From the NCBI RefSeq assembly GCF_004339085.1, contig NZ_SMFX01000001.1, positions 1,191,227 to 1,255,226 on the forward strand: 64,000 bases of DNA, written 5' to 3'. Source of the DNA: Thiogranum longum (GTDB lineage Bacteria; Pseudomonadota; Gammaproteobacteria; DSM-19610). The notes below the pieces were generated by a model that made no database searches, was not told the origin of the DNA, and saw only the letters and a list, made by a program, of their open reading frames with translations. The translations under genes and the position numbers were made by a program. The first letter of the stretch is position 1. Each line of letters starts with the position of its first letter. Shown piece after piece: positions 1 through 8,698 of this stretch.

Positions 1-735
1 GGGCACATAGTCACGTGTTTCACGAGGCAGGTTAAGATCCCAGAAGCTGATCGGTTTGCCTTTCTTGCGGTTGCGGCGAATTGCCTTGCCAACGGTGCCT
101 TCACCGGAGTTGTAGGCAGCCAGCGCCAGCATCCAGTCACCATCGAAGCGTTTGTTCAGGTATTCGAGATAGTCGAGTGCGGCGCGCGTGGATTCGATCA
201 GATCGCGCCGGCCGTCGTACCACCAGTCCTGTTTCAGTTTGAAGCGCTTCCCTGTGGCGGGGATGAACTGCCACAGTCCGGCGGCGCGTCCGTGTGAATA
301 GGCGAAAGGATCGTAGGCGCTTTCGACAATAGGCAGCAAGGCAATCTCGGCGGGCAGGTTACGTTGCTGGACCTGCTGCAAAATGTAGGCTGCATAGCGG
401 CTGGCGCGCTGGCTGACACGACGCATGTACTCGGGATGTCTTGCGTACCAGTTGCGTTGTGTACGAACACGTTCGTTATTGTTCGCCGGCAGTCCGAAAT
501 CCCGGCGCATGGACTCCCACAGGTCGGTCGAGGCCAGTGCGGCGGGTGTATCGGACAGAATACCGCTCAGGGGCTGGGCCGAGGCAAGCAGGGTGGCGCC
601 CGCTCCGGGGCGCGAAAGGGTTTGTTCAACCGGGTCAGGAGCTGACGAAATTCCCTCTGCGACAGGCGGCTGTGTCGCGCAGGCGCACAGTAGCAGGGCG
701 GTTGTCGGGAGCAGCAGTCGGATTCGCTTGAGCAT
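1..735 (-). CDS. mltD: Membrane-bound lytic murein transglycosylase D, N-terminal 245 residues (runs off the window)
   Basis: The reading frame opens at the ATG at 733–735 on the minus strand and stays open to the window edge, so the C-terminus (including any LysM repeats) is outside. Residues 1–19 form a lipoprotein signal with an L-C-A-C lipobox, which predicts an outer-membrane-anchored lipoprotein. Residues after about 110 carry the lytic transglycosylase (SLT) fold: the catalytic Glu lies in LLPIVESAYDPFA, followed by AAGLWQFIPATG and the LALAAYNSGEGTV motif. The family cleaves peptidoglycan between MurNAc and GlcNAc and forms 1,6-anhydro ends. The neighbourhood with the methyltransferase, rnhA and dnaQ on the other strand matches the enterobacterial arrangement. 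Identification is by motif recognition. Confidence 0.93.
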   Translation of the reverse strand, partial: MLKRIRLLLPTTALLLCACATQPPVAEGISSAPDPVEQTLSRPGAGATLLASAQPLSGILSDTPAALASTDLWESMRRDFGLPANNNERVRTQRNWYARHPEYMRRVSQRASRYAAYILQQVQQRNLPAEIALLPIVESAYDPFAYSHGRAAGLWQFIPATGKRFKLKQDWWYDGRRDLIESTRAALDYLEYLNKRFDGDWMLALAAYNSGEGTVGKAIRRNRKKGKPISFWDLNLPRETRDYVP

Positions 736-874
736 AATATCTCTATCGGCGGAGAGCCGGTGTCATTGAGCGACAAGTGGGTGATCGGTAAAGAATTTCA
801 GTAAAAATTAGCCGATATGCTGACAGCCTCGAGCGGGCGCGTCAAGCACTGTAGCTGATCCCCCGGTATGCGTT

Positions 875-1666
875 ATGATCATGCCGGTAATGGTCAGAAA
901 CAGAGACTTTCATAGCGGCATTGCCCGGCTTGATATGCTGCGGGAGTGGTGTGGGCGACCGCTTGGGCGTCATCTGGCAGAGGCCGAGCAGGCTGCTTTG
1001 CGCGACGTACTGAGTGATGTATTCGGTTATCACCTGGTAGTAATAGACCCGAGCTGTGAGATCGACTCACTGCAAGCAAGCCGCATAATCCATAGAATCG
1101 TACAGACGCGCAGCAGCAGTGGACTCGCGCTTCGTCCCGACCTGCTTTCGGAGAGTGAGCAACTGCCGTACCAGTCTGATTGTATTGATGCTTTTGTACT
1201 GCCACACGCGCTCGAGATCGCAGAGGATCCCCACCAGGTGTTACGTGAAATCGATCGTTGCCTGGTTGCTGAAGGCCATCTCATCGTTCTGGGGTTCAAT
1301 CCTTATGGTTGGTGGGGTCTGCGCCGTATGCTGGGCCGCAAGCAGCGTGCTGGCCCGTGGGCATTACGCTTTATCGGTCTTGCCCGGCTGAAAGACTGGT
1401 TGTCATTACTGGGCTTCGACACGGTTCACACGCGTTATCTCTTTCCACACCCACCCTGGAGTTATGGGCTTGGCAGGGATCGTTGGGGCGTTCTTGAACG
1501 TCTGCACCGGGAGCGCTGGCCACTGTTGGCAGCGTCCTACCTGCTGGTGGCGAAGAAACGGGTTGCGACCCTGACACCGATCAAGCCACGCTGGCGACCG
1601 CGCCGCGCCATTCTTGCCGGCGGGGTGATTGAATCACGAGATGGAGGTTTGCCAGGACATGGCTGA
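875..1666 (+). CDS. Class I SAM-dependent methyltransferase (YafS-like)
   Basis: This 263-residue protein looks like a class I methyltransferase of the Methyltransf_11 type. The segment [20 protein letters not shown] (about residues 95–114) resembles the motif II/III strand, and [20 protein letters not shown] resembles the strand–turn after it. The N-terminal glycine-rich SAM loop is poorly conserved. The substrate is unknown. The gene sits directly upstream of rnhA and overlaps it by 8 bp, the same position as yafS in Escherichia coli. Three ATGs lie close together (875, 881, 890) and none has a strong ribosome site, so the exact start is uncertain. The C-terminus is rich in Arg and Pro. Confidence 0.85.
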   Translation: MIMPVMVRNRDFHSGIARLDMLREWCGRPLGRHLAEAEQAALRDVLSDVFGYHLVVIDPSCEIDSLQASRIIHRIVQTRSSSGLALRPDLLSESEQLPYQSDCIDAFVLPHALEIAEDPHQVLREIDRCLVAEGHLIVLGFNPYGWWGLRRMLGRKQRAGPWALRFIGLARLKDWLSLLGFDTVHTRYLFPHPPWSYGLGRDRWGVLERLHRERWPLLAASYLLVAKKRVATLTPIKPRWRPRRAILAGGVIESRDGGLPGHG

Positions 1667-2138
1667 GAAGGAGGTTGCAACAGCCCGGCAAGGTGCCCGG
1701 GGTGACGTGGAGATTTTTACCGATGGTGCCTGCAAGGGAAATCCGGGGCCGGGAGGATGGGGGGCATTGTTACGTTACAATGGACACGAAAGAGAACTGT
1801 TCGGCGGCGAGCCTGAGACGACCAATAATCGCATGGAGCTGATGGCAGCCATTCAGGCACTGGAAAGCCTTACACGACCTTGCACGGTCAATCTTACAAC
1901 CGACTCTGTCTATGTACGTAGCGGTATAACGGAATGGATGCCCAACTGGAAAAAGCGCGGCTGGAAAACGGCCGCGCGCAAGCCGGTCAAGAACGTAGAT
2001 TTGTGGAAACGCCTGGATGAAGCAACACAGCAACACGATGTATCCTGGCATTGGGTGAAAGGTCATAGCGGACACCCCGAAAATGAACGTGCTGATGAAC
2101 TGGCCAACCGCGGCATTGAACAACAGGGCAGTCGGTAA
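1659..2138 (+). CDS. rnhA: Ribonuclease HI
   Basis: RNase HI removes RNA from RNA–DNA hybrids using two metal ions. The four catalytic acids are visible: Asp in [16 protein letters not shown], Glu in [10 protein letters not shown], Asp in [10 protein letters not shown], and Asp in [11 protein letters not shown], which follows the conserved HSGH loop. I chose the ATG at 1659, giving 159 residues. GGAGG lies 11 bases upstream, and this start overlaps the methyltransferase stop by 8 bp. An upstream TTG at 1629 and an ATG at 1641 are in frame but would sit deep in the preceding gene. dnaQ begins 31 bp downstream, so the three genes probably form one operon. Confidence 0.97.
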   Translation: MAEKEVATARQGARGDVEIFTDGACKGNPGPGGWGALLRYNGHERELFGGEPETTNNRMELMAAIQALESLTRPCTVNLTTDSVYVRSGITEWMPNWKKRGWKTAARKPVKNVDLWKRLDEATQQHDVSWHWVKGHSGHPENERADELANRGIEQQGSR

Positions 2139-2169
2139 CAACCCGGCCCGCGCCACTGGAGATAAAGAC

Positions 2170-2889
2170 GTGCGACAAATTGTACTGGATACAGAAACTA
2201 CAGGTCTGGAACCCAAAGATGGCCACCGTATTATTGAAATCGGTTGTGTCGAACTGGTTGGCCGTAAACTGACCGGGAATACCTTCCACCAGTATTTGCA
2301 GCCCGGCCGGGAAATCGATCCCGGTGCTATCGAGGTGCACGGGATCACCAATGAATTCCTTGCCGACAAACCGGTATTTGAAGATGTCGTCGATGACTTC
2401 GTGGAATTCATTCGGGGTGCTGAGCTGGTAATCCACAACGCACCATTCGATGTGGGTTTTATTAACCACGAGCTGCAGTTGTGTGATCATGGCATCCAGG
2501 TTGCCGATATCTGCGGAGTACTGGATACCCTGAAAATGGCGCGCCGTATGCATGCGGGGCAGAAGAATAATCTGGATGCGCTGTGTAAACGCTACATGAT
2601 CGACAATTCCAGCCGCGATCTTCACGGCGCCCTGCTCGATGCGGAGATTCTGGCCGACGTTTATCTGGCCATGACAGGCGGGCAGGTCACCCTGTCACTG
2701 GGTGACGGTGAAGAGTCTGCCAGTGGTGCCCACCTGGCGCAGCCAGTGCGACGACTCGACAGCGACCGTCCTGCGCTGCGCGTAATTCACCCGGATAGCG
2801 ATGAACTTGCTGCACATGACGCCTGTATTGAAAATCTGTCGAAGGCGGCCGGTGGCCAGGCGATCTGGCAGAAAGACAGCACTCACTGA
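2170..2889 (+). CDS. dnaQ: DNA polymerase III epsilon subunit (3'-5' proofreading exonuclease)
   Basis: All three DEDDh exonuclease motifs are present: DTETTGL (ExoI), HNAPFDVGF (ExoII) and DLHGALLDAEIL (ExoIIIepsilon, H-x4-D). The protein proofreads as part of the replicative core. I place the start at the GTG at 2170, preceded by GGAG eight bases upstream, giving 239 residues (E. coli 243). The open frame extends upstream into rnhA, but that would add 29 unrelated residues. The C-terminal tail after about residue 190 is the part that contacts the alpha subunit in the family. The gene ends 6 bp from the convergent nhaD stop. Confidence 0.97.
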   Translation: MRQIVLDTETTGLEPKDGHRIIEIGCVELVGRKLTGNTFHQYLQPGREIDPGAIEVHGITNEFLADKPVFEDVVDDFVEFIRGAELVIHNAPFDVGFINHELQLCDHGIQVADICGVLDTLKMARRMHAGQKNNLDALCKRYMIDNSSRDLHGALLDAEILADVYLAMTGGQVTLSLGDGEESASGAHLAQPVRRLDSDRPALRVIHPDSDELAAHDACIENLSKAAGGQAIWQKDSTH

Positions 2890-2895
2890 CCGGTA

Positions 2896-4359
2896 CTACC
2901 AGGTGCTTGCATTCAGCCACAGGTGGGTGGCAATGCTGGCGGCGTACCCCAGGGCAATCACCGGAGTCCATTTCAGGTGTGTGAAGAAGGTATAGCGTCC
3001 GCGTGCCTGACCCATCAATGCCACGCCGGCTGCAGAACCGATGGATAGCAGGCTGCCCCCCACGCCAGTGGTCAGGGTTACCAGTAGCCACTCGCCGAGC
3101 GGCATATCGGGATTCATCGAAAGCACAGCAAACATCACCGGTATGTTGTCGATGACCGCGGATAGCATGCCGACAAGAATATTGGCGGTGGTAGCGCCCA
3201 GCTGGCCGTACATCAGTTCGGCAAAATGTCCTAGGTAGCCAATAAAGCCAAGTCCACCGACACATAGTACGACACCATAGAAAAACAGCAGCGTGTCCCA
3301 CTCGGCGCGGGCAAGACGGCGGTAGATGTCAAAAGGTTTGTCCTTGTGTGCTATCGGGAGCACATCACCCACTGCTCCAAAGTTCGAGGAATTTCGGGTG
3401 TGGTTATGATGCGTTCTTTTCAGGTAGTAACTAAAAAACTGGAGGTAAGCCAGTCCTGTCATCATGCCCAGCATGGGGGGCAGGTTCAGGTAGTTGTGGA
3501 AACTGATGGCCGTTACGATTGTGGCAGCAAACAGGAACACGATAATAATGCCTCCGCGTCGTATCGATATCCGTGCTCCATCCGAGTGCGGGGTCTCGTC
3601 CGGAATAAAGGCATGCATACAGAGCGCCGGTATCAGGAAATTTACAGCAGAGGGAATGAACAGCAGTAAAAAATTGTCGAATTCCACCAGCCCCTTTTGC
3701 CAGACCATAAGTGTAGTGATGTCGCCAAATGGACTGAATGCGCCGCCGGCATTGGCAGCAACGACGATGTTGGTGCAGGCCAGGCTGATAAACTTTGTAT
3801 TATCCTTGCCTACGGCAAGTACAACGGCGCACATGACAAGTGCAGTTGTCAGGTTATCGATGACCGGAGAAAGAAAGAAGGCAATGACGCCGGTTATCCA
3901 GAACAGCAGGCGGTAGCTGCAATGCATTCTTGCCAGCCAGGAACGTAATGCCTCAAAAATCTGCCGTTCGCTCATGGCGTTGACATAGGTCATGGCAGCC
4001 AGCAGGAACAGGAATAATTCTGCAAACTCCAGCAATGTGTGTCGCAGTGCTTCGGAGGCAGCCAGGGGCATCCCGTTTCGACTGTATTCCCAGGCTACCA
4101 GTGCCCAGATTATCCCGGCCGCGAGGATGACCGGTTTGGATTTTCGCAACTGTGTGAATTCTTCACACATGACCAGCAGGTAGGCGAGGCTGAACAGAAC
4201 CAGGGAAATATAGCCAACCGGCTGGCTCGTCAGGTCAAGAGCAGTCTGATTCGGGGTTGCAGCCAACGTGTGCGGAGAGTACAGGAACAGCCCTGTGAGC
4301 AGCACCAGCCCGCACGTACGAACAAGAACAGTGAGCGGCAGGGTGAAACCAGCAGGCAT
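2896..4359 (-). CDS. nhaD: Na+/H+ antiporter of the NhaD family
   Basis: This 487-residue polytopic protein belongs to the NhaD branch of the ion transporter superfamily. After an N-terminal hydrophobic segment it shows about 12 membrane helices. Recognisable stretches are FLSPVIDNLTTALVM, NIVVAANAGGAFSPFGDITT and LSAVIDNIPVMFAVLSM, two inverted repeats each containing a D-N pair in a membrane break. NhaD exports Na+ or Li+ in exchange for protons and is common in halotolerant and marine bacteria. The gene is convergent with dnaQ. No strong ribosome site precedes the ATG at 4359, and its promoter probably lies in the short gap before the PilZ gene. Confidence 0.93.
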   Translation of the reverse strand: MPAGFTLPLTVLVRTCGLVLLTGLFLYSPHTLAATPNQTALDLTSQPVGYISLVLFSLAYLLVMCEEFTQLRKSKPVILAAGIIWALVAWEYSRNGMPLAASEALRHTLLEFAELFLFLLAAMTYVNAMSERQIFEALRSWLARMHCSYRLLFWITGVIAFFLSPVIDNLTTALVMCAVVLAVGKDNTKFISLACTNIVVAANAGGAFSPFGDITTLMVWQKGLVEFDNFLLLFIPSAVNFLIPALCMHAFIPDETPHSDGARISIRRGGIIIVFLFAATIVTAISFHNYLNLPPMLGMMTGLAYLQFFSYYLKRTHHNHTRNSSNFGAVGDVLPIAHKDKPFDIYRRLARAEWDTLLFFYGVVLCVGGLGFIGYLGHFAELMYGQLGATTANILVGMLSAVIDNIPVMFAVLSMNPDMPLGEWLLVTLTTGVGGSLLSIGSAAGVALMGQARGRYTFFTHLKWTPVIALGYAASIATHLWLNASTW

Positions 4360-4428
4360 ACGCCAAGTATATCTGCTGTCTGGCGGTATGCAATTATTGT
4401 ATTGTAACGGGCTTGCCCGGCCAGGGCA

Positions 4429-4779
4429 TCAGTCGTAAACCAGTGTGCTGATGATTTCCAGGTGCTCGGACGAGATGTCGATAATATGGAACCCGGTCCA
4501 GCACACCCCGGATTCGTCGGTATCATCACACCACAGACTTTCTACGCCAACCAGTATATCGACAACGCTCTCACAACACTGCAGCGGGATCCGGAACTGC
4601 AGTAAAGTACCCGGGTTTACCGGGGAAGGGCTCATCATCATCAGCCCCTCGATCGAAAGATTGACGAGCTGCCCGGCTACCGTATTGTTGTTTACATCAA
4701 AGATCTGCGGATGCTCCGGTATGGAGACGCGAGTGAGCCTTCGTTGCTCGTCATCTTTAATGTTGGTTTCGTTGTTCAT
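4429..4779 (-). CDS. PilZ-domain protein
   Basis: This 116-residue protein resembles single-domain PilZ proteins, which bind cyclic di-GMP. Features are the basic RRLTRVSIPE stretch near residue 14 (the RxxxR-like N-terminal binding part), the VNLSIEGLMMMSPSPVNPG loop where the family has D/NxSxxG, and a following beta-barrel pattern. The start at 4779 has a clear AAGGAG site. It lies 17 bp after the stop of the DUF1631 gene on the same strand, so the two are probably cotranscribed; DUF1631 genes are often found with PilZ genes. A cyclic di-GMP role is inferred from the family. The frame extends upstream to 4848, but that stretch has no ribosome site. Confidence 0.8.
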   Translation of the reverse strand: MNNETNIKDDEQRRLTRVSIPEHPQIFDVNNNTVAGQLVNLSIEGLMMMSPSPVNPGTLLQFRIPLQCCESVVDILVGVESLWCDDTDESGVCWTGFHIIDISSEHLEIISTLVYD

Positions 4780-4795
4780 TGGCTGCTCTCCTTTG

Positions 4796-7165
4796 TCAGG
4801 CCTGGGCTGTCTGTCGGGTACCATGGTCGAGCATCCGGTGTATCGCATTCAGCGCCCGGTCGACAAAAGGTTTCTTCTGGTCATGGATAACACGCACCTT
4901 GCCTGCGATCATGTTGTCGGCAAGCTCTGTCATGGAGATGATGGCGGCTTTGACGCCCATCTGGTCCACGAACATAAATTTCTCTGTCACGGTACTGCGC
5001 CACGATAACTTTGCACGCTGTGCAGCCTCACCTTCACCGGTAAATTCAAACCAGGTTCCGAACGGAACAGATTTAAGTTCATGGATCATGGTTTCCTGCT
5101 CCGGTGACAGGCTGGCAGTTGCAGATTTCTGTTCAGCCCTGACCGGTTCCGGTTCAGCAACTTCTACGGGTACCTCGGCAGCAGGGCTGTATTCATCAAC
5201 AAGTTTTTTCTGGCTGGAAAACAGCCGGGTCAGAAGTTTTTCCTTGTCGGGTTGTTGCAAGGTTGCAGATGCTTCCCGCAGGGATTTCTGGTGCTCTTCC
5301 AGTGATTGCTCGCGCTGTTCACGTTCTCCGTTGCTATCAATCGGTGAAGCATAACGAATGACCGCCCCGGCAATCTGGATTGCATCGCGCCAGTCATCAC
5401 TGTTATCGGCATCTGGCTGGCGCAGCAAAATAAATGTCAGCTTGTCTGACCAGATACGTTGCAGGAATTCCTTTGCATCCACGGCAATGGTGTGCTCGCT
5501 GAGCAGTGACTGTATTTCCTGCTGGGCGCGTTGTCGTGCAGCCTGCAGTTTCTCCTGTCCGTTGGCAGCTTCTGTGGTACGTTTTTCCACAAGACTGGAT
5601 CGCTGTTCGAGATCTGCGACGGCTTCCCCGAAATCGGTGACCAGCCCCTCAAATATATCCACGTCCTCGTCGAACTCGTTCAGTACCTGGTCGACGATTT
5701 CTTTCATCTTGGGAAAGATGCCGCGCTCGATATTGCCTTCATCGACCCAGCTGATGCCGGCAGCAGTCATATCATTGAGAAGCTTTCTGGCCGGGTGCTG
5801 TGAACGGGTGAAGAAAGATTTGTCGATTACTGCAGCCTTGAGCAACGGAGTGTGCAGACGACTCAATAATGCCTTGACGATGTTGGGCAGACTGTCTTCT
5901 TTCAGCATGTATTCAAACAGTAACCCGACCAGCTCGATAACATTGGTATCTGCAGCCGGGAGTTTCCGGCGATCCATGTCGCCATAAACCTTGTCGCGTT
6001 CCTCGGTGAGCGTTGTCTGCAGCCGGTCTATCAAAGTCTGGTCAATTTCGATATTTTCGATGAACTCGTCGCTGGAGACAGTGGCCGATGCAGACGACAT
6101 ACGTGCCTGTACCTGCTTGATACGTGGCAATAGTGGAGAATGTCCACCACCACCCGGTTCACCACCCATATTGCCCCCTTCGACAGGTGCTCCAGCTGTG
6201 CCCGGCGCAGCACCTCCACCATAACCGCCGCCTGATACCGGGGCGGATCCGGCGTAGCCGGCAGTGGCATGAGAATGAATGGGTGTAACATTATCGGCTG
6301 CCATGGCCGCGTCGCCGCCGATACCACCCCCGCCGGCCTGGCCCGCCGGTGCTGTGCGCCGGACGGCCATTAACTCACAGATACGACCAAACAGTTCATC
6401 ACCGAGTTCCGACGGACTCTGCTCGGGTTCTGTGTCAGCTGTCATATCGGTATTGTCGGGTTGGTCCGTTTCGCTGCCCGGTTCAACTTCTTTCTGGATG
6501 ATTTCAACGCTGCCGGGTTGCTTGCGTACTTCATACCGCAGGTTCGGCAATATATCTGCTTCGATAAGCCGTTTGTTGTATTCATCGAACAGACTGTCAA
6601 CCTTGATCAGCACGTACTTTTCGAACAATGCGACAAAGACAACGCGAACCTTGTTTTCGAGTTCCAGTTCACCGACGGCATGCTGGAAAGCTGCACCGAG
6701 CCAGGCAGGTCCGCCAGGTATCTGGGACTCGTCGATTGCGTTGCCACCATTTACAATGGACAGTCGTTGTTTGAGCGCAAAGATGCGGTCCATGATACGG
6801 CTGCTGAGTTTCTGGCTGGCGTTCTGGATGGCGACTGAAAGTTCCATGTCCTCAGGGTTCACCAGGGACAGCGCACCGTCATCCGGATTGACAAGCCCTT
6901 CGTTGCCTGGCGAGACAGGAAACTCCGAGTAGCTGCGTTTAAGCTCCTTGTAAAAGCCCTGCTCAATTGCCTTGCGCCGTTTACGTACTTCGTTCATCGC
7001 CTCGAAGAACACCGATTGCGCCATGTTGTTCTGGGCTTTTTCAGCGAAATCAAGCAATGCGACATCGGCATTTTCAAACATGCGATCGACAAGAGGCCGA
7101 AGATGACTGATTTCCATATCCAGACACATATCCAGCAATTTAGTGAATTGTGGTGCGATTGCCAT
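4796..7165 (-). CDS. DUF1631 family protein
   Basis: The 789-residue protein matches the DUF1631 family of large soluble proteins of unknown biochemical activity, typically 700–800 residues in beta- and gammaproteobacteria. The N-terminal half is helical and acidic. Residues around 270–360 form a low-complexity Gly/Ala/Pro-rich linker. The C-terminal half has the pattern LLKAAVIDKSFF and HPARKLLNDMTAAGISWVDE, and ends with a short PilZ-like barrel (GTWFEF, LSWRS, KFMFVDQMG). I chose the ATG at 7165 because GGAG lies seven bases upstream. A TTG at 7198 is also in frame. The following PilZ gene is in the same transcription unit, which suggests a cyclic di-GMP link (inference). Confidence 0.87.
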   Translation of the reverse strand: MAIAPQFTKLLDMCLDMEISHLRPLVDRMFENADVALLDFAEKAQNNMAQSVFFEAMNEVRKRRKAIEQGFYKELKRSYSEFPVSPGNEGLVNPDDGALSLVNPEDMELSVAIQNASQKLSSRIMDRIFALKQRLSIVNGGNAIDESQIPGGPAWLGAAFQHAVGELELENKVRVVFVALFEKYVLIKVDSLFDEYNKRLIEADILPNLRYEVRKQPGSVEIIQKEVEPGSETDQPDNTDMTADTEPEQSPSELGDELFGRICELMAVRRTAPAGQAGGGGIGGDAAMAADNVTPIHSHATAGYAGSAPVSGGGYGGGAAPGTAGAPVEGGNMGGEPGGGGHSPLLPRIKQVQARMSSASATVSSDEFIENIEIDQTLIDRLQTTLTEERDKVYGDMDRRKLPAADTNVIELVGLLFEYMLKEDSLPNIVKALLSRLHTPLLKAAVIDKSFFTRSQHPARKLLNDMTAAGISWVDEGNIERGIFPKMKEIVDQVLNEFDEDVDIFEGLVTDFGEAVADLEQRSSLVEKRTTEAANGQEKLQAARQRAQQEIQSLLSEHTIAVDAKEFLQRIWSDKLTFILLRQPDADNSDDWRDAIQIAGAVIRYASPIDSNGEREQREQSLEEHQKSLREASATLQQPDKEKLLTRLFSSQKKLVDEYSPAAEVPVEVAEPEPVRAEQKSATASLSPEQETMIHELKSVPFGTWFEFTGEGEAAQRAKLSWRSTVTEKFMFVDQMGVKAAIISMTELADNMIAGKVRVIHDQKKPFVDRALNAIHRMLDHGTRQTAQA

Positions 7166-7447
7166 CCTGGAGCTCCATTGCGTGATTTGGGGTAACAATC
7201 AGGGTTACCTGACGGCATATCGGCATATTTTGTCGACTTCTTGAGCCAGAATACTGAAAATACTGGCGTTAGCCGGCATCGCTGCTGCCGGGGTGTGCGG
7301 TTGCTTTAGATGCGGTTGTTGGTAGTATTCCCCAATATGCTTAATAACTTACGGGGCAACAGGCAATGCGCAGATTGGCGGGCAGGATATCGATGCTGCC
7401 AGCCGGGCGCTGCGTAGCACCTGTATTACGGGTACATACGCAAGACC

Positions 7448-8482
7448 ATGTCTGATATAAATTCACAGCCGACAGCCCTGCGTTTTGTACTTGGGCTCGC
7501 AGCCCTTGTTGTGATTGTCGCCGGCATGAAAACCGCACAGTCCATTATTGTGCCGTTCCTGCTGGCGGCATTTATCTCCATTATCAGTGCGCCCTACCTG
7601 AACTGGTTGAATCGCAAGGGCATGCCCATGCCACTGGCATTGCTCGTTATTATCCTTGTCATTGTCGCAGCCGGTGTAGCGCTGGCCGCCTTGCTGGGAA
7701 CCTCGCTGGATGCCTTCAGCGAGGCACTGCCTTCGTACCAGGAGCGGTTGCAGGACAAGGTGGTGGAGTTGGCGCAATGGCTTGCTGCCCAGGGTATTGA
7801 CGTATCCGATCGGACTTTTCTGAGTTTCTTCAACCCGGGCTCTGCCATGGCACTGGTCTCGGGACTGTTGAAAGGCCTTGGCAACGTGCTGACCAACGCC
7901 TTCCTGATCCTGCTGACGGTGATCTTTATTCTTATGGAAGCTTCGAGCTTTCCCGTAAAACTGCGTACTGCACTGCGTTCCCCCGAGCACTCCCTGACAG
8001 AAAGCTACACAGTGCTGGACAATATAAAGAGTTACATGAGCATCAAGTTACTGACCTCGGCCCTGACCGGTTTTCTGGTGTCTGTCGGGCTGTCGGTTAT
8101 GGGCGTCGATTTTGCCATGTTGTGGGGCTTCTTTGCTTTTCTGCTGAATTTCATTCCCAACATCGGGTCGATCATTGCGGCCATTCCGGCAGTACTGCTG
8201 GCCCTGCTGCAGTTCGGCGCGGGTGGGGCACTCGGTGTTGCGGGGTTGTTCCTGGTTGTGAACATCGTTATTGGCAGTATTCTCGAACCACGCTGGATGG
8301 GTAACCAGCTCGGCCTGTCACCACTGATCGTATTTGTTTCATTGGTGTTCTGGGGGTGGGTGTTTGGACCCGTGGGGATGTTCCTGTCAGTGCCGTTGAC
8401 GATTTCGGTGCAGATTGCACTGGCGTCACGCGATGATACGCGCTGGATTGCGGTGTTGCTGGGGCCGGGCATGACGGAATAG
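7448..8482 (+). CDS. AI-2E family transporter (PerM/TqsA-like permease)
   Basis: The 344-residue protein has the AI-2E family (formerly UPF0118) layout: two N-terminal helices, a soluble amphipathic insert (about residues 80–140), then helices in the second half. Signature segments are ALTGFLVSVGLSVMGVDFAMLWGFFAFLLNFIPNIGSIIAAIPAVLLALLQ (read in pieces) and GSILEPRWMGNQLGLSPLIVFVSLVFWGWVFGPVGMFLSVPLT. Members export quorum signals, act as Na+/H+ antiporters, or have no known substrate, so the substrate here is open. The gene is alone, with tRNA-Val on the opposite strand downstream. The gap before it (7166–7447) holds no gene I can support. Confidence 0.9.
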   Translation: MSDINSQPTALRFVLGLAALVVIVAGMKTAQSIIVPFLLAAFISIISAPYLNWLNRKGMPMPLALLVIILVIVAAGVALAALLGTSLDAFSEALPSYQERLQDKVVELAQWLAAQGIDVSDRTFLSFFNPGSAMALVSGLLKGLGNVLTNAFLILLTVIFILMEASSFPVKLRTALRSPEHSLTESYTVLDNIKSYMSIKLLTSALTGFLVSVGLSVMGVDFAMLWGFFAFLLNFIPNIGSIIAAIPAVLLALLQFGAGGALGVAGLFLVVNIVIGSILEPRWMGNQLGLSPLIVFVSLVFWGWVFGPVGMFLSVPLTISVQIALASRDDTRWIAVLLGPGMTE

Positions 8483-8497
8483 CCGGGAGCCGGGAAT

Positions 8498-8574
8498 TGG
8501 TGGGCGATACTGGATTCGAACCAGTGACCTCCGCCGTGTGAAGGCGGCACTCTAACCAACTGAGCTAATCGCCC
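8498..8574 (-). tRNA. tRNA-Val (anticodon CAC)
   Basis: Read on the minus strand, the 77 bases fold as a full cloverleaf with a GGGCGAT acceptor stem, a D arm with AGCTCAGTTGGTTAGAG, an anticodon stem CCGCC/GGCGG around a seven-base loop with CAC, a T arm GGTTCGAATCC, and an encoded CCA end. The sequence resembles bacterial valine tRNAs. It lies between the AI-2E permease gene and the DUF5666 gene. Confidence 0.95.
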
Positions 8575-8645
8575 GGCATGTGCGAGTGATGGATTCTAGA
8601 GCGGCGGGGGAGGCGGGTCAACGGACAAGGCTGTATTGCCCGGGT

Positions 8646-8681
8646 AAAAAAGTGGCGGACCGTGAAAGTACGATCCGCCAC
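8646..8681 (-). terminator. Rho-independent terminator of the DUF5666 gene
   Basis: On the minus strand an 8-bp perfect stem (GTGGCGGA paired with TCCGCCAC, 14-base loop) is followed immediately by six T residues. It begins 17 bp beyond the stop of the DUF5666 gene, so it is well placed to end that transcript. Confidence 0.88.
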
Positions 8682-8698
8682 AAGGTGGGGATACTCTG

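Noticed and set aside
4445-6932. Several plus-strand frames across the DUF1631 and PilZ genes
   Set aside because: They are Ser-rich translations of the antisense strand and no start site is supported.
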